Assembly (NCBI GenBank): GCA_029851415.1
Contig: CM056742.1
Coordinates: 76,622,748-76,686,747 of the forward strand
Direction: 5' to 3'
Length of the DNA stretch: 64,000 bases
Origin: Eretmocerus hayati
Lineage: Eukaryota; Arthropoda; Insecta; Hymenoptera; Aphelinidae
The notes beneath the pieces are model-generated. The model ran no database searches, was not told the DNA's origin, and saw only the letters and a program-made list of their open reading frames with translations. Position numbers and translations under genes: made by a program. Shown piece by piece: positions 20,045-32,857 of this stretch. Numbering within the stretch: the first letter of the stretch is position 1; every line of letters starts with the position of its first letter.

Positions 20045-21758
20045 GTGTTAGCTGAGTACCTCGAAACAAGATTTCGAGACCCAATATTTGGGAACATGGA
20101 GGAATACTATGATTCATACTGCAATCACTTCATAGAAGTTGACGGCTCACTAGACCAAATTGGGTTATTTTATTCTAATGTCCGGCAAGTTGCTATGACT
20201 GTGAATGGAAAAATCATCAAATTATACTACGAGCGATTTCTGATAATCTAAGAGGCAGAGCAAGAGATGTTTTCAAACCACTTATGGTACAGTACTCAAC
20301 GGTACATGCATTTTTAATGGATATTAGCATTCAAATTGAAGAGCTGCCTGCGTTAAACGAGAGTTTGAGTAAAATTAAACATTTGCACAGACAACCAAGA
20401 GAAACGCTCCTTGATTTTAAGAAAAAATTAGACAATCTATACAAACTGGCTCGTTATGTACCTGTTATTGAAAGGTTCCGAGATCTCGCCGAAGAAGAGT
20501 CTTTTAATATCGGCCTAGAACAAATTGTAGTGGAAAAATACTTGAGTAATATGAGACCTTACTCAGCATGGATAATCCAAGTGAATTGCCCAAAAAACTG
20601 GCAAGATGCGAGAATTTTAGCTAGAAAGCTCGTGAACATCGAGTTCTCTGTGATCTATGATTGTCCGGAACCAGAGATTTTGCAAAGCAACAACATAAGA
20701 GAACATTCGCCAGAAAGTAATAAAATTCAATCAAATTCACAGCCACATGATGTTATCATAAGGAGTTGTCAAGATCCTCACTTAGTCCACCATAATGGTG
20801 GAAATTCTAATCAAAATCCGTCAACTTTCTCAAAATACGACACAAAAACAGCTATTTATAACGTTGGACGATTACCAAAAACTTCACAAAAACTGAAACT
20901 GCTGCGAGTACAAATGCTGAAGTTGCACCAAAAAATATTCAAGAAGCTTGCATTTCAATTGAAAATACTGAGTTTGACGGAGTACAGGAATTAATCGTAG
21001 AAGAACCATATAGCCAGCAGTGTCAAATCATTTTTGAAAGTTTGAAAGGAATTTCTATGCAATGTCAGGTTCCGAAAATTGTAGAGGCAATGATTTTCAA
21101 AGGAAGAAGTGAAAGAATGCATGAGAACATTGGCGTTAAAACGTCTGAAAAATTAAAAGATGATACATTGAGCGACCCTCGGCTCGAGAACGAACGTGAA
21201 AGAGTTGCTGTTGCTCGCGTCAATCAAGATCAGCAAGAATCGCGAGTGTTTCAGATTTCTAAAGTTGACGAGTCTTATTCGCTGGAAAAGTCAGGGCGTG
21301 AAACAGAAGTCGAGAATCTTCCACAAGTTCAAGTCGACAGAAATTCGAGCACCGTCACAAGTATGAGCGAAATTCAACTAGGCTCCCAAGCTCGAGCGAC
21401 GTGTGAGAAAATATCAGGCGTAGAGAATGAAAAAGTCATGTACAGTCAGCAGAAAGTGCGAGAAAGCAGAATGAGTGAGAACGGCGAGCGGAATGATAAG
21501 GTTGGGTCATCGAATAGTTCGCTCGCGGTTGCATTGACGATCGACCGAATATGGATGGAGGCGAGATGTGCAATACAGATTGTGCAGGAGCTAATTGTGT
21601 TTCAACTCGCAATGAAAAATATTCAAAAATTCCTCGAATCACAGAATAATGAGTATATTCACTTCAAAAACCGGCCGCCTCGCGAGAAACCACCGTGGCC
21701 TGTCGCCTTTGAGAGAAACTCCTATCTCTCTACGAACTCACAAAGGAGTATCGCGTGA
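20045..21758 (+). pseudogene. gag: Gag-like gene in three frames
   Basis: Three consecutive pieces in different frames: 20045-20251, 20284-20994 and 21042-21758. The middle piece reads like the helical capsid region of retrotransposon gag (LHRQPRETLLDFKKKLDNL; YLSNMRPYS), and the open sequence just before its ATG has the typical LRGRARDVFKP motif. No CCHC zinc knuckle is visible. The third piece is rich in Glu, Arg, Ser and Gln and ends with a Pro-rich basic segment (NRPPREKPPWP). The frame changes near 20220 and 20900 are most simply decay; the second shows about 100 nt of overlap between open frames. Starts at 20045 and 21042 are not ATG and mark open stretches only. Confidence 0.6.
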
Positions 21759-24700
21759 TCCCAAAGAAAATTTTGCGGATCGTTTTTCTTTAGTCGAGAA
21801 AAATTTGAAGATTTCTGAACGGTTTCGGAGCCGATGTTTGAAGAATCAGCTAGTCATAAGTATGATTGAATATACACCCTCATCAGATTCGTTTGAACAA
21901 AACAATTGAATATCTGTGAGGGTTTTCTCTATGATAGGTAAATCATGTCTTCGTTGTTTAGAAACTCCTCGAAACTGCGAGGAAGTAGTTTGAATATTAT
22001 GTAGATACGAACCGACTTCAGAATATGGTATGAAAATTGTTATATGGTGTGCGAATGGAAGGATAGATAGAAATCCTGCAATGCACTCGCCCTTAGCCGT
22101 CGTGAAATACTCCGACCCAGGGACGAGGCATTGGTGAATTTTACGATCCACACCAATATTTGTTATGAGAAAAATCATAGAGTTACTATTATTTCGCAAA
22201 AATGAATATTGTGTTTGTCGAAAATTATATGCGAGATGTATGTACAGTGACTCTCCCTCAGCCGTCGTGAAATACTCCGGTCCAGGGACGAGCCAGTGGT
22301 GAAAATTGTATATCAGATTTAACGACTAATAGAATGAAACTTGTGAATCCACATGAGTATGATGAATTACTAAAATCAAATTCAAATCTTCACAGAAAAT
22401 ACACAGTCGGCTACACAGGTACACTGTGGTATTAACGAGAGTTTCGAGCTCTACCATACCAAATAGTTGGATGTGGACCAGCCTACCACGGGCAGCTGAC
22501 CTCTAGCAAAACGAGCCGCGTAATGGAGCCGCATCATTCCAGCCAGAACTTCACGAACGGAACCAGTCGATTGAGTGACATTTTTCGTATCATTCCAATC
22601 GAAGTCATAAATATATATGCTGAACTAAAAATGACCTCATAATTAGTCGTCTGAAAGAAAACAGTGGAGTCAAAGTGAATATACTTCGAAACTGATCAAT
22701 TAACAACTCTACCCTTTGCTCTGTTTAGCAAAAATTCGAGACGAGCCCTGCGAGCATTCGTAGCGTCGAAAGGAAGCGCCCACACTCCAGCTGTCAGCCC
22801 GCACTACCTACAATTCCCCGTTAGATGAACACACCATCAAGCGCGCCTACGCACAAGCTGTCAGCGTGCCCGCCATCGGATCACAGTGGACGACGAGCAA
22901 ATTCACTTTCACCACCAACGGAAGATCACTATCAACACCATCACTGAAGATTATCGCCACACCACCGGTAATAGTTTTAGTAAAAATTGACATGAAAATC
23001 CGAAATTGACTAGAGATTTGGAGTAAAATACCCCGAGATTAGAGGCCAGAAGGGCTAGTTTCGATGGAAAAATGACAAGATATACAGTTAAGAACGAACG
23101 AACCAATGTGGCAAATGAAATTTCTAGAAATACAGGTTGGGACAAGGACTCACACATGACATTATACACACAAGTCGCACAACTCACATTACACGACCAA
23201 AAACTAACCAGACAAAAACTGAACACGGTCCGTCGGACACACAATTATACAAGAAAACGACTCACTGAAAGTGAAATAAAGCACCAAAAACACCTGGTAG
23301 AAAGGAAGTCCGCATCAGGTAGATATTCCATTCTTTCGAAGGATAACTGGCGACGGCGTGGCACAGAAAGTTGGGAAGGCCAGGTCGCGTTCCGCGGCCA
23401 CAATCTGGCCGCAGTCTTACAAACACGGTCCAGAGAGTGGAGCCGAATTGCGTTCCGAAGCTCCACCCGTCGGGCGAGTCAATGCTTAGCATCGCAGTAG
23501 AGCCAGCAACCACACACATCAGACACAAGACACAGAACACAGTACACGGTAAACTCACACCCGCCCGCGATCAAGCTAGGAAACCGAGGAAAATCAGAGA
23601 AAATCGAAAAATACCACTAAACAAGGTGACGAGGACCTGCTCAAAGTGGCAGCCAGATCGGCACTGTCAATGACGTTATTCGACATCGAGAGCCTGGATC
23701 GAGCAGCAGCTCGGCATCGAGAACTCATATGGTCTTGAAGAACCACCAGCTGATCTCGTTATCGGCAATAAGCAGAAACAAAGTCAGCAAAGCCAAGTGG
23801 AGTACATAATACTCTCTTGGAGGCTGGATACAATGAGCAATCTCATACAGTCTTAAAAGAGAACTACTGCACGAGCTCAGCTCGAAAAGTAAACAGTCAG
23901 CGACCCAGATCGATTTACGACCGACGTGTAAAACTGAAAAACTTTTTCCCCGAATTTTCAAAATTCCTCGAAAATTTTTAGTAATCCAGCATCCTTATCA
24001 TTCAAGGGAACTCCCTTTCAAATTTCAGCTCGATCGGACGTTTTGATCCGGAGCTATAACTTGCACCGCAGTGCACCCGAATTACACACACTTAGCCCAC
24101 TTTCCATCGCTTGACACCTCACCCGCGCCACAAATCGCCGAAACTCAGCACAAAACACAGCAGGTCACTTTCACTACACACACAGGTACCCACACAAACA
24201 CATACAGGGTCACTTTACACCCCACACCTGGCCCAAGGTCGAAAAAACGGCCAAAATTTTAGCAAAATCATTCGAAAAAGTCGAGTCCAGAATGTTGAAA
24301 AAGAAAAGTGAAAAACACAAAAACTGAGGCATATAGCAATTAGATAACATAAATTACCCCTAAAAGTAAATGTTCCCATCATTTACTATGTCAAAAGAAG
24401 TTTGGAGAGGTGAAAATCTCAGTTTGTGATGTTGAGAATTTTTTCGTCAAAAGTACACGGAAAATGCGCATTTTGACCCATCAAACAACCAGTGCATCAC
24501 GAACATTGATCAAAGGACCTTTATAGATAGTTATTATTATGGCAAATGTATATAGTTAAGTACTCCAATCGTTAAAAACACCATTAGAAGCTTTAAAAAT
24601 AAGATCACAGGATTTTAAAGGGAAAAATGTAGGATTTCGATGCGAAATTGGCCAGTATGCGAAAACTCAAATTTCTCACCTCAGAATTCAAACTTCGTAG

Positions 24701-26112
24701 TGTAATTGTAAAAGATAGATTGATTGATGTAATAACTTGAAGTAAGACCAACGACAGAAACCCATGTGTGAATAGAAAAATTTTGAGACCACACTTCTAT
24801 ATAGTCCAAACTACATTCGAAAACTTACCGTCGGCACTAAATATGAGTGCGTACTTTGTTATATATCGAGAAGTTATGATGAGATCAACTTGAAAATTGG
24901 TATGAATACTCTTCATATTGTATATCAGTAGAATCAAAACCGACCGACTACCCAAAAATTTCCAATTTACTACAGTAGAGTGAAAATCCCTATGAATTAC
25001 AGTTTTTCGTACGTAAAAGTGGGTACACAAAAAACGGTCATAACTAGGTCAATTTTGACCCGATGTTAACGTTCAAACGCTTAAATTAAAGGTCTCCCCA
25101 AGAGCTATCTGACTATTTGATTGAAAAATTCAGAAAAACCAAAATTTCGGAAATTATCATAGTTCAAAGTGTATAATTTTACCGTCCGAAAGAACCATTT
25201 GGCACACGAAACGACCAAATTTTCATGGATTATTCATCACATTACTGTCAATCGTGATTTGGAATTGAAACTTTAAAATAATCAATGATGAAGAAAGTAT
25301 CTCTTGAGGCTGATGGAAAATGATCCCACAGCTGCAAGCGATAAAACTTTTACGACGGTCCCTGTCAACAGAGACCTTAGGTATATACATAACATATATA
25401 CTTGTACAGTATACCCATTGTATACCAAGAAGGAAGGAGAAACAGTAAGAGAGACCGATTGAAATAATCGGCCTCTTCTCAACTTGAAATCGACACGTTT
25501 GAATTTGACAAATGTCACTTTTGAGAAAAATACGATCTATGAACGATTACATTATTTATATTCAACGTTTATTGTATAATTTAGTAATAACATTCAGGGA
25601 ATTGTTCATTTAAAAATGAACCTTGTTGGGAAATTTTTTATCGATTAGAGATATAGAATCTCATATGAGTAACAATAGGTTTAGAGAATATTGTTTATAA
25701 ATAATTTATTGTTAATAATTTTTCTGAAATTTTTATTGAATATTTTCCATAATTTTGAAAACTTTTGTAAAACATTTCTCATACTTCTAATAATAATAAT
25801 TGTGAAAAAAAATTCCATTTTGTAAAATTAGAGATAAGAGAATGAAAGTATTTAAGTCTAAACGATTATACCGAGAGAGAGTTCGCGATATAATATGAAA
25901 TGTATACGCGACAATCACGAACAACGACACTCTCGCTCTACCAAGAATATCACACACACATATACTAACACGCGTTCGCTCGCGCGAACGCTCAGCAACA
26001 CATATGATTTCTCAAATCATATGACTTGAAGGCCAGTAAAGAGGCCACAGCTGATGCTTATTGTAAATAGGTCACGCATCGGGGACGATGCGGGTCTCCG
26101 GCCAGGCACGCC
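21759..26112 (+). other. Non-coding interior of the gag-only element
   Basis: 4.35 kb without recognisable coding. A 60-bp block (ccgtcgtgaaatactccg) is repeated at about 22087 and 22251. 22700-24260 is moderately GC-rich with several short open frames. 24300-25860 is strongly AT-rich. 25940-26000 holds a block of dinucleotide-like cacaca and cgcgcg sequence. Confidence 0.55.
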
Positions 26113-26402
26113 TGTGACGTGGTGAGTCTCGAGCCTCCGGCCCGCGCCTCTCCCCGTCACCTGACGATGCAACAGGTGCACCGTCAGCGTGTCTGACGGA
26201 TAATCGCCCGTTTCCCCACCAAGTGCGATGTCGCGTCGCGGACCCATCGTCGCGGACGACGGGCCTCGCCGCGGCAGACCGCTCTGACCAATCTACCCAT
26301 CCACACACTCTCTCTCACTTCTTAATTATCTCTTATATTAAAGTCACGCATTTACTGGAACTCGTGTTCTATCTGGAGACTTGAACCCCTCACCACGTTA
26401 CA
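26113..26402 (+). repeat. 3' LTR of the gag-only element (290 bp)
   Basis: Direct copy of 18863-19154 with a few differences, followed by the duplicated GTAC at 26403-26406. Confidence 0.85.
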
Positions 26403-27450
26403 GTACCATCTCACATGATTTAATTATCGAACTCTTCAAAGCAGGGGTCAAAAAATTGCCGCTGGGATTTTTTAGAATATTTTTTTCGCCGGAGAAAATG
26501 GCGAATGATGAACTGACACTGATAATCAAGGAATCTATAGTTATCTTTTGCAACTTGCGGGATTCGAAAAACACTACAGACACTATTCTATTTGGGTAAC
26601 TCATCGAATGCCTCAAAGCAAGTTTTATAAAATTGCCGCTGGAATGTTTTATGACCCTTTTTCACCGGAGAACCATCGAAAATCGTAGAACGACCATCGA
26701 AATCGATGAAATCTAGGTTTTTTTGGGACTTGCGGGGTTTTGAAAACAGTACAGATACCATCTCACGCAATCAACTACTCGAATGCTGTAAAGCGGGTGT
26801 CATGAAATTGCCGCTGGAATGTTTTATGACCCTTTTTCACGGGAAAACACTCGAGAATCCTAGAACGACCCCCAAAATCATGAAATCTAGGTGTCATTTG
26901 AGACTTGCGGGATTCGGAAACTACAGGCACCATCTCACGAGATCAACTAATCGAATGCTTCAAAGCGGGTGTCATGAAATCGCCGCTGGGATGTTTTCGG
27001 GCCCTTGTTCGCCAAGAAACGATCGGAAATGAGAAAACGGCCCTGAAAGCCATGGAATCTAGGTGTCTTTAGGAACTAGCGGGATTTGAAAAACACTACA
27101 GACACTATTCTATTTGGGTAACTCATCGAAAACCTCAAAGCAAGTTTCATAAAATTACCGCTGGAATGGATTATGACCCCTTTTCACTGGAAAACCCTCG
27201 AAAATCGTAGAACGACCCCCGAAATCGATGAAATCTAGGTGTTTTTTGGGACTTGCGGGGTTCTGGAAACAGTACAAATATCATCTCACGCAATCAACTC
27301 ATCGAATGCCTCGAAACGAGTTTCATAAAGTTGCCGCTGGCATGTTTTATGACCCTTCTCCACCGGAAAATCCTCGAAAATCGTAGAACGATCATCGGAA
27401 TCTTGGAATCTAGGTGTTTTTTGCGACTTGCGGGATTCTGAAAACACTAC
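26403..27450 (+). repeat. 175-bp satellite, block A
   Basis: Marker atcgaatg or variant at 26603, 26778, 26950, 27125 and 27301, spacings 172-176 bp. Conserved unit blocks: attgccgctggaatgtttt, tgacccttttcac, gaaatctaggtgt, gacttgcggg. The block is interrupted on the left by the gag-only LTR element and ended on the right by the insertion at 27451. Confidence 0.9.
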
Positions 27451-28042
27451 TGTCACGTCGCGCATTTTTGATGCGCAGAAATTTCTCTTTTGAGTCTCGC
27501 GGGACTCCGCGAATAACTCGGGCAAGTACGCGGAAGAATGATTAGTCCATGGTTAGTAAAACTTTTTAGCGCGTAAAAGTTTGTGGCAAAACATTTAACA
27601 AAATAACGTTTTGTTCCTTCATAAAACGTCATTCTATTAAGATATTTGTGACCTTCCTTGCTCGCTGGATACAAGGAAATGTCGCTCATTTTGATAGCTC
27701 AAAAGATTCCAATTGATTTCAGTGTTAGTAAGTATGAATTTTTTTCACCAACCTTGAACACCTTTCCTGGAAATTTCTGCTTCTGCTGCTCTCGTACTGC
27801 TACTGTTAAAGATTTCACGAGGTGTTGAAACACAGAAATTCAAAGAAGAAAAGGAAAGAAATTTGAATTCAAATATAAGAGATAACTGAATTTATTGAAC
27901 TTTAGAAAATACAGGAATGAAAAATTGAGTATATAATGTTGTCAACCCGATAACCGAACGATACTCCAAAGTCTACGTCCGAGACCGAAGTGCGAAGATT
28001 TTTGAGCGGGCGTGCCCTTTTTAAAAAACTATGTTAGGGTGG
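27451..28042. repeat. Left part of the probable solo LTR
   Basis: Starts TGTCACGTCGCGC after the duplicated CTAC. AT-rich, no gene. Ends where the inverted-repeat element (CCCTGCCGAAAA) begins. Confidence 0.5.
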
Positions 28043-28344
28043 CCCTGCCGAAAAAAATCGGGTGATTAATCAGCTGATTAATCTGCTGATAAATCGCCTG
28101 ATTAATCGGGTGATTAATCAGCTGATTAAGCATGCCAAAATATCACCCAAAAAATCATCTGATTAATCGGCTGATTAATCAGCCAACTTATCAGGGGATT
28201 GTTCACCCAGAATTGCAAATTACCGAATATTCATTTTACTTCCTGGAACGCACCTAGAAGAGTCTGAAGGAGGAAAAAAAGATGAGAATGGCTCAAAAAT
28301 GGAAAAAAACTGTCACCGGCCTTTCCACTGTTGACACCCGTGGC

Positions 28345-28404
28345 CGATGGTGGGATTCGAACCCACGACCTTCCGGCTAGAAGTCGAACACCTTATCCTC
28401 GTGG
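28345..28404 (-). other. tRNA-like sequence in the left arm (disrupted)
   Basis: On the minus strand it has a B-box-like GGTTCGAATCCC (from ggattcgaacc at 28353-28363) and an arginine-tRNA-like anticodon arm, but the A-box half is cut by the 133-bp insertion. It is the partner of 35003-35080. Confidence 0.6.
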
Positions 28405-28552
28405 TATTATATTCGTAAATCGGCATCGGAGGACTAATTTTATTTCTCTATCGATCTCGAGTTTGAGATCGATTAATTGAGAAATTAACGATCGGGTTTG
28501 ATCGTGGAGGTGTTATTTAATGAAAAAATTGCATATGACCTTATCCTCGTGG
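28390..28552. mobile_element. 133-bp insertion with a 15-bp target duplication
   Basis: ACCTTATCCTCGTGG occurs at 28390-28404 and again at 28538-28552. The 133 bp between are absent from the corresponding place in the opposite arm (around 35011-35030), which is the empty site. A 15-bp duplication suggests LINE-mediated retrotransposition, that is, a SINE or a truncated LINE. The insert is AT-rich with a short palindrome, gatctcgagtttgagatc. Confidence 0.75.
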
Positions 28553-29129
28553 CCAGCGAGTCAGGTTACCTGGTGACTCATAAAAGCCTTACTTGAGAGA
28601 GTTATTCCGATCCGTCGAAGATTTCGAATGGGACGATTTTTCGATATTCCTTCCCGGTCTCGGTGAACAATAAGGAACCTTGAAAAATATATTCCAAAGC
28701 ATCTGCATGGAGAGCCGCTCAATCCAATGAAAAATTATTTTTGGCCTTGGTGAACAATGGAAAAATGCGGAAAATTATATCTCGGTGGTTTTGAGGGTCG
28801 CTGAACTCGAATCCGGTGGAATTATTCCTCTATAATTTGTTTAAAAAAAGTTGTGTAAACAATTTAAGCGGAGAAAATGTTTTCGGCCTTGGTGAAAAAT
28901 GGAAAAATCTGGATGAATATATTCTAAGGGTTTTGAGGGTCGCTGAACTCGAATCCGATGGAATTATTACTCTACAATGTGTTTAAACAAAGTTCTTTCA
29001 ATAATCTCAGCGAAAAAATCCTTTTCGGCCTTGGTGGACAATGGTAAAACCCGGAACAATATAACTCGGGGTTTTTGAGGGTCGCTGAACACGAATCGAA
29101 TTAAGTTATTACTCTATAATTTGTTCAAA

Positions 29130-30214
29130 CGAATTTGTAATATTTCTGGGAAATTTGAGGAATCTTTCTGAACTTTTTAGCGCGAGGTTGCTTAACTTGC
29201 CAGTCAAATATTCATGGGATACTTGAAAGCCATCCTTTTGGTATATTGCTTCCAAATCTTCTAGCAACCTTTCAGAAACCTTACAATATTTTCTCTGAAC
29301 AAGATTGATGACATATTGCCAGTGAAATATTGCAGGAATAGCTGAGAATGATATTGAATCGAAGATTCTATACGATAGAACTCCTAGGAATTTCCCAGAA
29401 ACCTGCCGAAAACGTTTCAGAAACATTTCAGAAATATTTTTTAAAAACTTCAGAAACAAATCAGGAACATTCCAAAAACGTGCCAGAAACCTTTTAAAAA
29501 TCTTTTAGTAATATTCCAAGGAGCTTTTCCACATAGGAACTTTCCAAAAAGCTTTCAGGGAACTTTCAAAAATGTTCGAGGTAAGCTTGCTAAAGGTTTA
29601 TATATGGGTATTATCGCGATAACTTACCCGTTTTGTACCCAAAAATTCAGAAGTTAAAAATTGATGCCCCGCATGTCTATCTCAACTTGTCACATTCCTT
29701 TACGTTCATTGAGTGATAATATGCGATGAAACATATGCAGAATTTTTTTTGCAACGAGCTAGAACGGTATATGTCATTTTCACATGTATAAGACATCGGG
29801 AAAGTAGTACACGGAACTGACATTTGCGGTTTTTGACAATTTATTGTCTAGCGAGAAATCCTGACCCAATGGGACCAAATGGCCCAGAAATTCGTATTTA
29901 TATGGTTGATTTGAGTAAGATATACATGCTCTGGAGCAGGCAATTTCATTCCTTTCTCCTTTTCGTGCTATTGAGTATCCCGGGGGACGACTTCAGAATG
30001 CATGGAACTGACATGCATGAAACTGAAATTTTGCCCTTAAATTCTTCCGCAAAAGTAATGAAGTTGACGTAGAAATTTCCTCGCGCAGATTTTATCTATT
30101 TCCATCACACTTGAAAGTTGTTTCCACCTAGATGAATTGACTTTTAGGGGGTAACATGGTATGAACTGACAGAATCGCGAAAAAGTTAATTACATGGCTA
30201 ATTTTCGGTCACGA
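29130..30214. other. AT-rich interior with degenerate cagaaac-type repeats
   Basis: No gene. 29150-29560 consists of imprecise repeats of a motif like ttcagaaaccttt. A short block, gggtattatcgcgataac, near 29606 recurs in inverse near 31880. 29640-30214 is unique and featureless. Confidence 0.45.
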
Positions 30215-30222
30215 ATGTACAT

Positions 30223-31361
30223 TAGGGTGGGCCGAAAAAGGGCTTCTTTCGAAAATCGATACTCTGTAGCGTGGAAATGTTGTGTTTGTACATATAGATG
30301 GGAAAAAAATTCTGCTGGACGCTAAGAAATGAGGTTTTAGGTCCCAAAAAGATCCATCAAGCTTTTATCAAAATTAATGCAGGTTTGAATGGGAATGTGC
30401 CTAATTCGGCACTCTTTTCTTCCTAACTTTGCTAGCATTTCCGGCGCATCCAAGCATTTTTCAACGTACTTTAGCTCATTTTGAAGCTTGTTCCAAATCC
30501 CACACAATGTGTTGAAGTACGTCCAATTTCAACTGACCAGAGGAAATCTATCTCAATTTTTCCAGGAAGTGATCATTATTAAAAATTCCAATAATAGGGC
30601 AATTCTCAGTTCAAACTTTGCTTGTATTTCTGGTGCATCTGAACATTCTTCAACGTGTTTCAATCCATTTTTATGCTTGTCACAAGACCTACAAAATGAG
30701 CTGAAGTACGTCCCATTTCGACTAATCCGAGCCAATCTATCTCAATTTTTCCATTTCAAGTTTTCGAAGGAGCGAGGCGGGGGGGAGAAGTCGCTTACTT
30801 CCGGATTTTCCAAAACCAATCATTATTTAGAAAAATTGAGATAGATTGGCTCGGGTTAGTCGAAATTGGACGTACTTTAGCTCATTTTGTAGGTTTGGTG
30901 ACAAGCTTAAAAATGGATTGAAACACGTTGAAGAATGTTCAGATGCACCTGAAATACAAGCAAAGTTTGGAGAGAGAATCGCCCTATTTTTGGAATTTCT
31001 GATAATGATCACTTTTTAGAGAAGTTGAGATAGATTTCCTCTGGTCGTCTGAAATTGGACGCACTTTAGCACATTTTGTAGAATTTGGAACAAGCTTTGA
31101 AATGAGCTAAACTACGTTGAAGAATGCTTGGATAGGCCAGAAATGCGAGCAAAGTTAGGAAGAAGAGAGTGCCGACTTAGGCACATTCCCATTTAAACCT
31201 GTGTTAATTTTTGATAAAAGCTCTTGATGGCTCTTGCTGGGACCTAAAATCTCATTCCTCAGCGTCCACCGAAATTTTTTTCACATGTATATGTACAAAC
31301 ACAACATTTCCACGCTAGGGCGTATAGGCTCTCGAAAAAAGCCCTTTTTCGGCTCACCCTA
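30223..31361. mobile_element. Foldback element, 1139 bp, 8-bp palindromic target duplication
   Basis: Starts TAGGGTGGGCCGAAAAAGG and ends with the near-inverse CCTTTTTCGGCTCACCCTA. Arms of about 530 bp (30223-about 30752, about 30834-31361). Flanked by ATGTACAT at 30215-30222 and 31362-31369. No coding. The 8-bp duplication points to a hAT-like or P-like integration pattern, though the terminal sequence does not settle the superfamily. Confidence 0.82.
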
Positions 31362-31369
31362 ATGTACAT

Positions 31370-32673
31370 GCAGTATTCAGAACTTCCATTCTGGGCATTT
31401 TCTCGAGTTCCGATCTAATTCTTTGACATCTTTCCTTAAAATTTCGTCCGCGACAAAGCGACCTCGAGTGAATCCAGGCGCGGTGAGCACTTTAAAAAAT
31501 GTCTCATTTTCAGTGAAAATCCTATAAAAAGATTGAGGTACATAACTAGGAGACTAAACTGAACATTCTGGACATGAAACCTATGAAGAATTGTTGGTTC
31601 AATATTGTACTTTGAAGGGAAAATTCGAGGATACCCACAGCCATCTCTAATTCCAACGCTGGCGCCGCGGCGGAGGTATACGTCAAACTGCTAATATAAC
31701 AATGCACGAAATTGACATTTCGACCCTTATTCTTTAAAAATAAAAAAGATGAGTTGACGGGCCGAACTGAAACTTCACAACCAAGTATATTTAATATCAT
31801 ATGTGTAAGAAAATTTGAGTGGGGTGATTTGGAGCTTGCTCGTTGAATGGCAAGGTCATAACACGTTCCGGGTAAGTCATCGCGATAATACCCTTGTGTA
31901 GAGCATTGCAAGGATGTTTGGAAATGGTTCATTAGGAATGTGACACTGGAATTTTTATTAGAAGTCCTCAGAAACCTTTGAGCATTTTCAAGCGCGAGGT
32001 TGTTACAAATTGTCAAGGGGATAATGATGCGATATTTGAGAGTCATACATCTGGAATACTGTTCTGAAATTTCCTGGCAACCTTTCATACACCTCACGGA
32101 ATAAACTTCTCCGAATCAAGATTCTTGACAGGTTGCTGGTGAAATATTGTAGAATCAGTTTAAAATAATTATGAAATTTCGGATTGGGCCGGAATTTCCG
32201 AGGAGGCTGTCACGAAACTTTTGAAAATCTTTCAGAAAGCTTTCAGTAACTCCGCAAAGATCTTTAAATACAAGATTGATGTGAAACTGTTGAGCAGTAT
32301 TCCACAAATATTTGAAGGCCTATCCATGGAACACTGCACTGAAATATTCCAGAAACCTTTCAAAAATCATTCAGATCAATATACCTCAAACATTCCGAGT
32401 AATATTCCATAAAATGTTTCCAGGAGGTTTCCAGAAAGTATTTATGGAATATATTGCAATGAAATATTACAAGAAAATTTCTTGGAATGTTCCTGCGAGG
32501 TTTGTGGGAGATTCCATTGGAATATTGCAATGAAACTTTACAAAAACATTTCTTGAAATATTCCTGCGAGGTTTCTCGAAGATTTCATTGGAACATTTCA
32601 TTGAAATGTTTTTCTGAAATACTCCCATGCTATGTGGAATATTGGCGTTTTGAGACCGGCCGGTTCCCAGACA
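31370..32673. other. Interior with degenerate repeats, no gene
   Basis: Contains a 183-codon minus-strand open stretch (31546-32097, GTG start) without recognisable motifs, and from 32100 to 32640 imprecise repeats of ttccagaaacctttc and tggaatattgcaatgaaa. I see no support for a gene. Confidence 0.45.
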
Positions 32674-32745
32674 TGTGTTTCAGTAACGCAGTGGTCATGT
32701 CTCCAGACTACTAACCAAAGTGTCCCTGGTTCAAACCCCACCAAC
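32674..32745 (+). other. tRNA-like sequence with A and B boxes (SINE head candidate)
   Basis: A box AGTAACGCAGTGG (32682-32694) and B box GGTTCAAACCC (32728-32738), spaced as in a tRNA. The stems do not all pair, so it is probably tRNA-derived (SINE or tRNA pseudogene) and not a working tRNA. Confidence 0.55.
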
Positions 32746-32857
32746 GATATATTGCAAAATTGAGATACGTTTTTCAGAGAAATATTGATAGGGCGTCGCT
32801 TTCACGCGATGAAGTATAAGATTCGTAAAAGCTCAACTAAATTTTTACTTTTTTAAC

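Larger units (their letters stand above)
18863..26402 (+). mobile_element. Gag-only (large non-autonomous) LTR retrotransposon in satellite DNA
   Basis: Two direct LTRs, 18863-19154 and 26113-26402, differ by about five substitutions and one 2-bp indel by eye. They are flanked by the 4-bp duplication GTAC, as for Gypsy-type integrase. Interior 6.96 kb: a leader, gag-like frames (20045-21758), and 4.35 kb with no recognisable coding. No protease, RT, RNase H or integrase was found on either strand. It resembles a LARD or a gag-bearing derivative mobilised in trans. A polypurine tract before the 3' LTR is not obvious. Confidence 0.82.

Noticed and set aside
31546..32097. 183-codon minus-strand frame
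   Set aside because: Starts at GTG, lies in degenerate repeats inside an inverted-repeat element, and has no motif.
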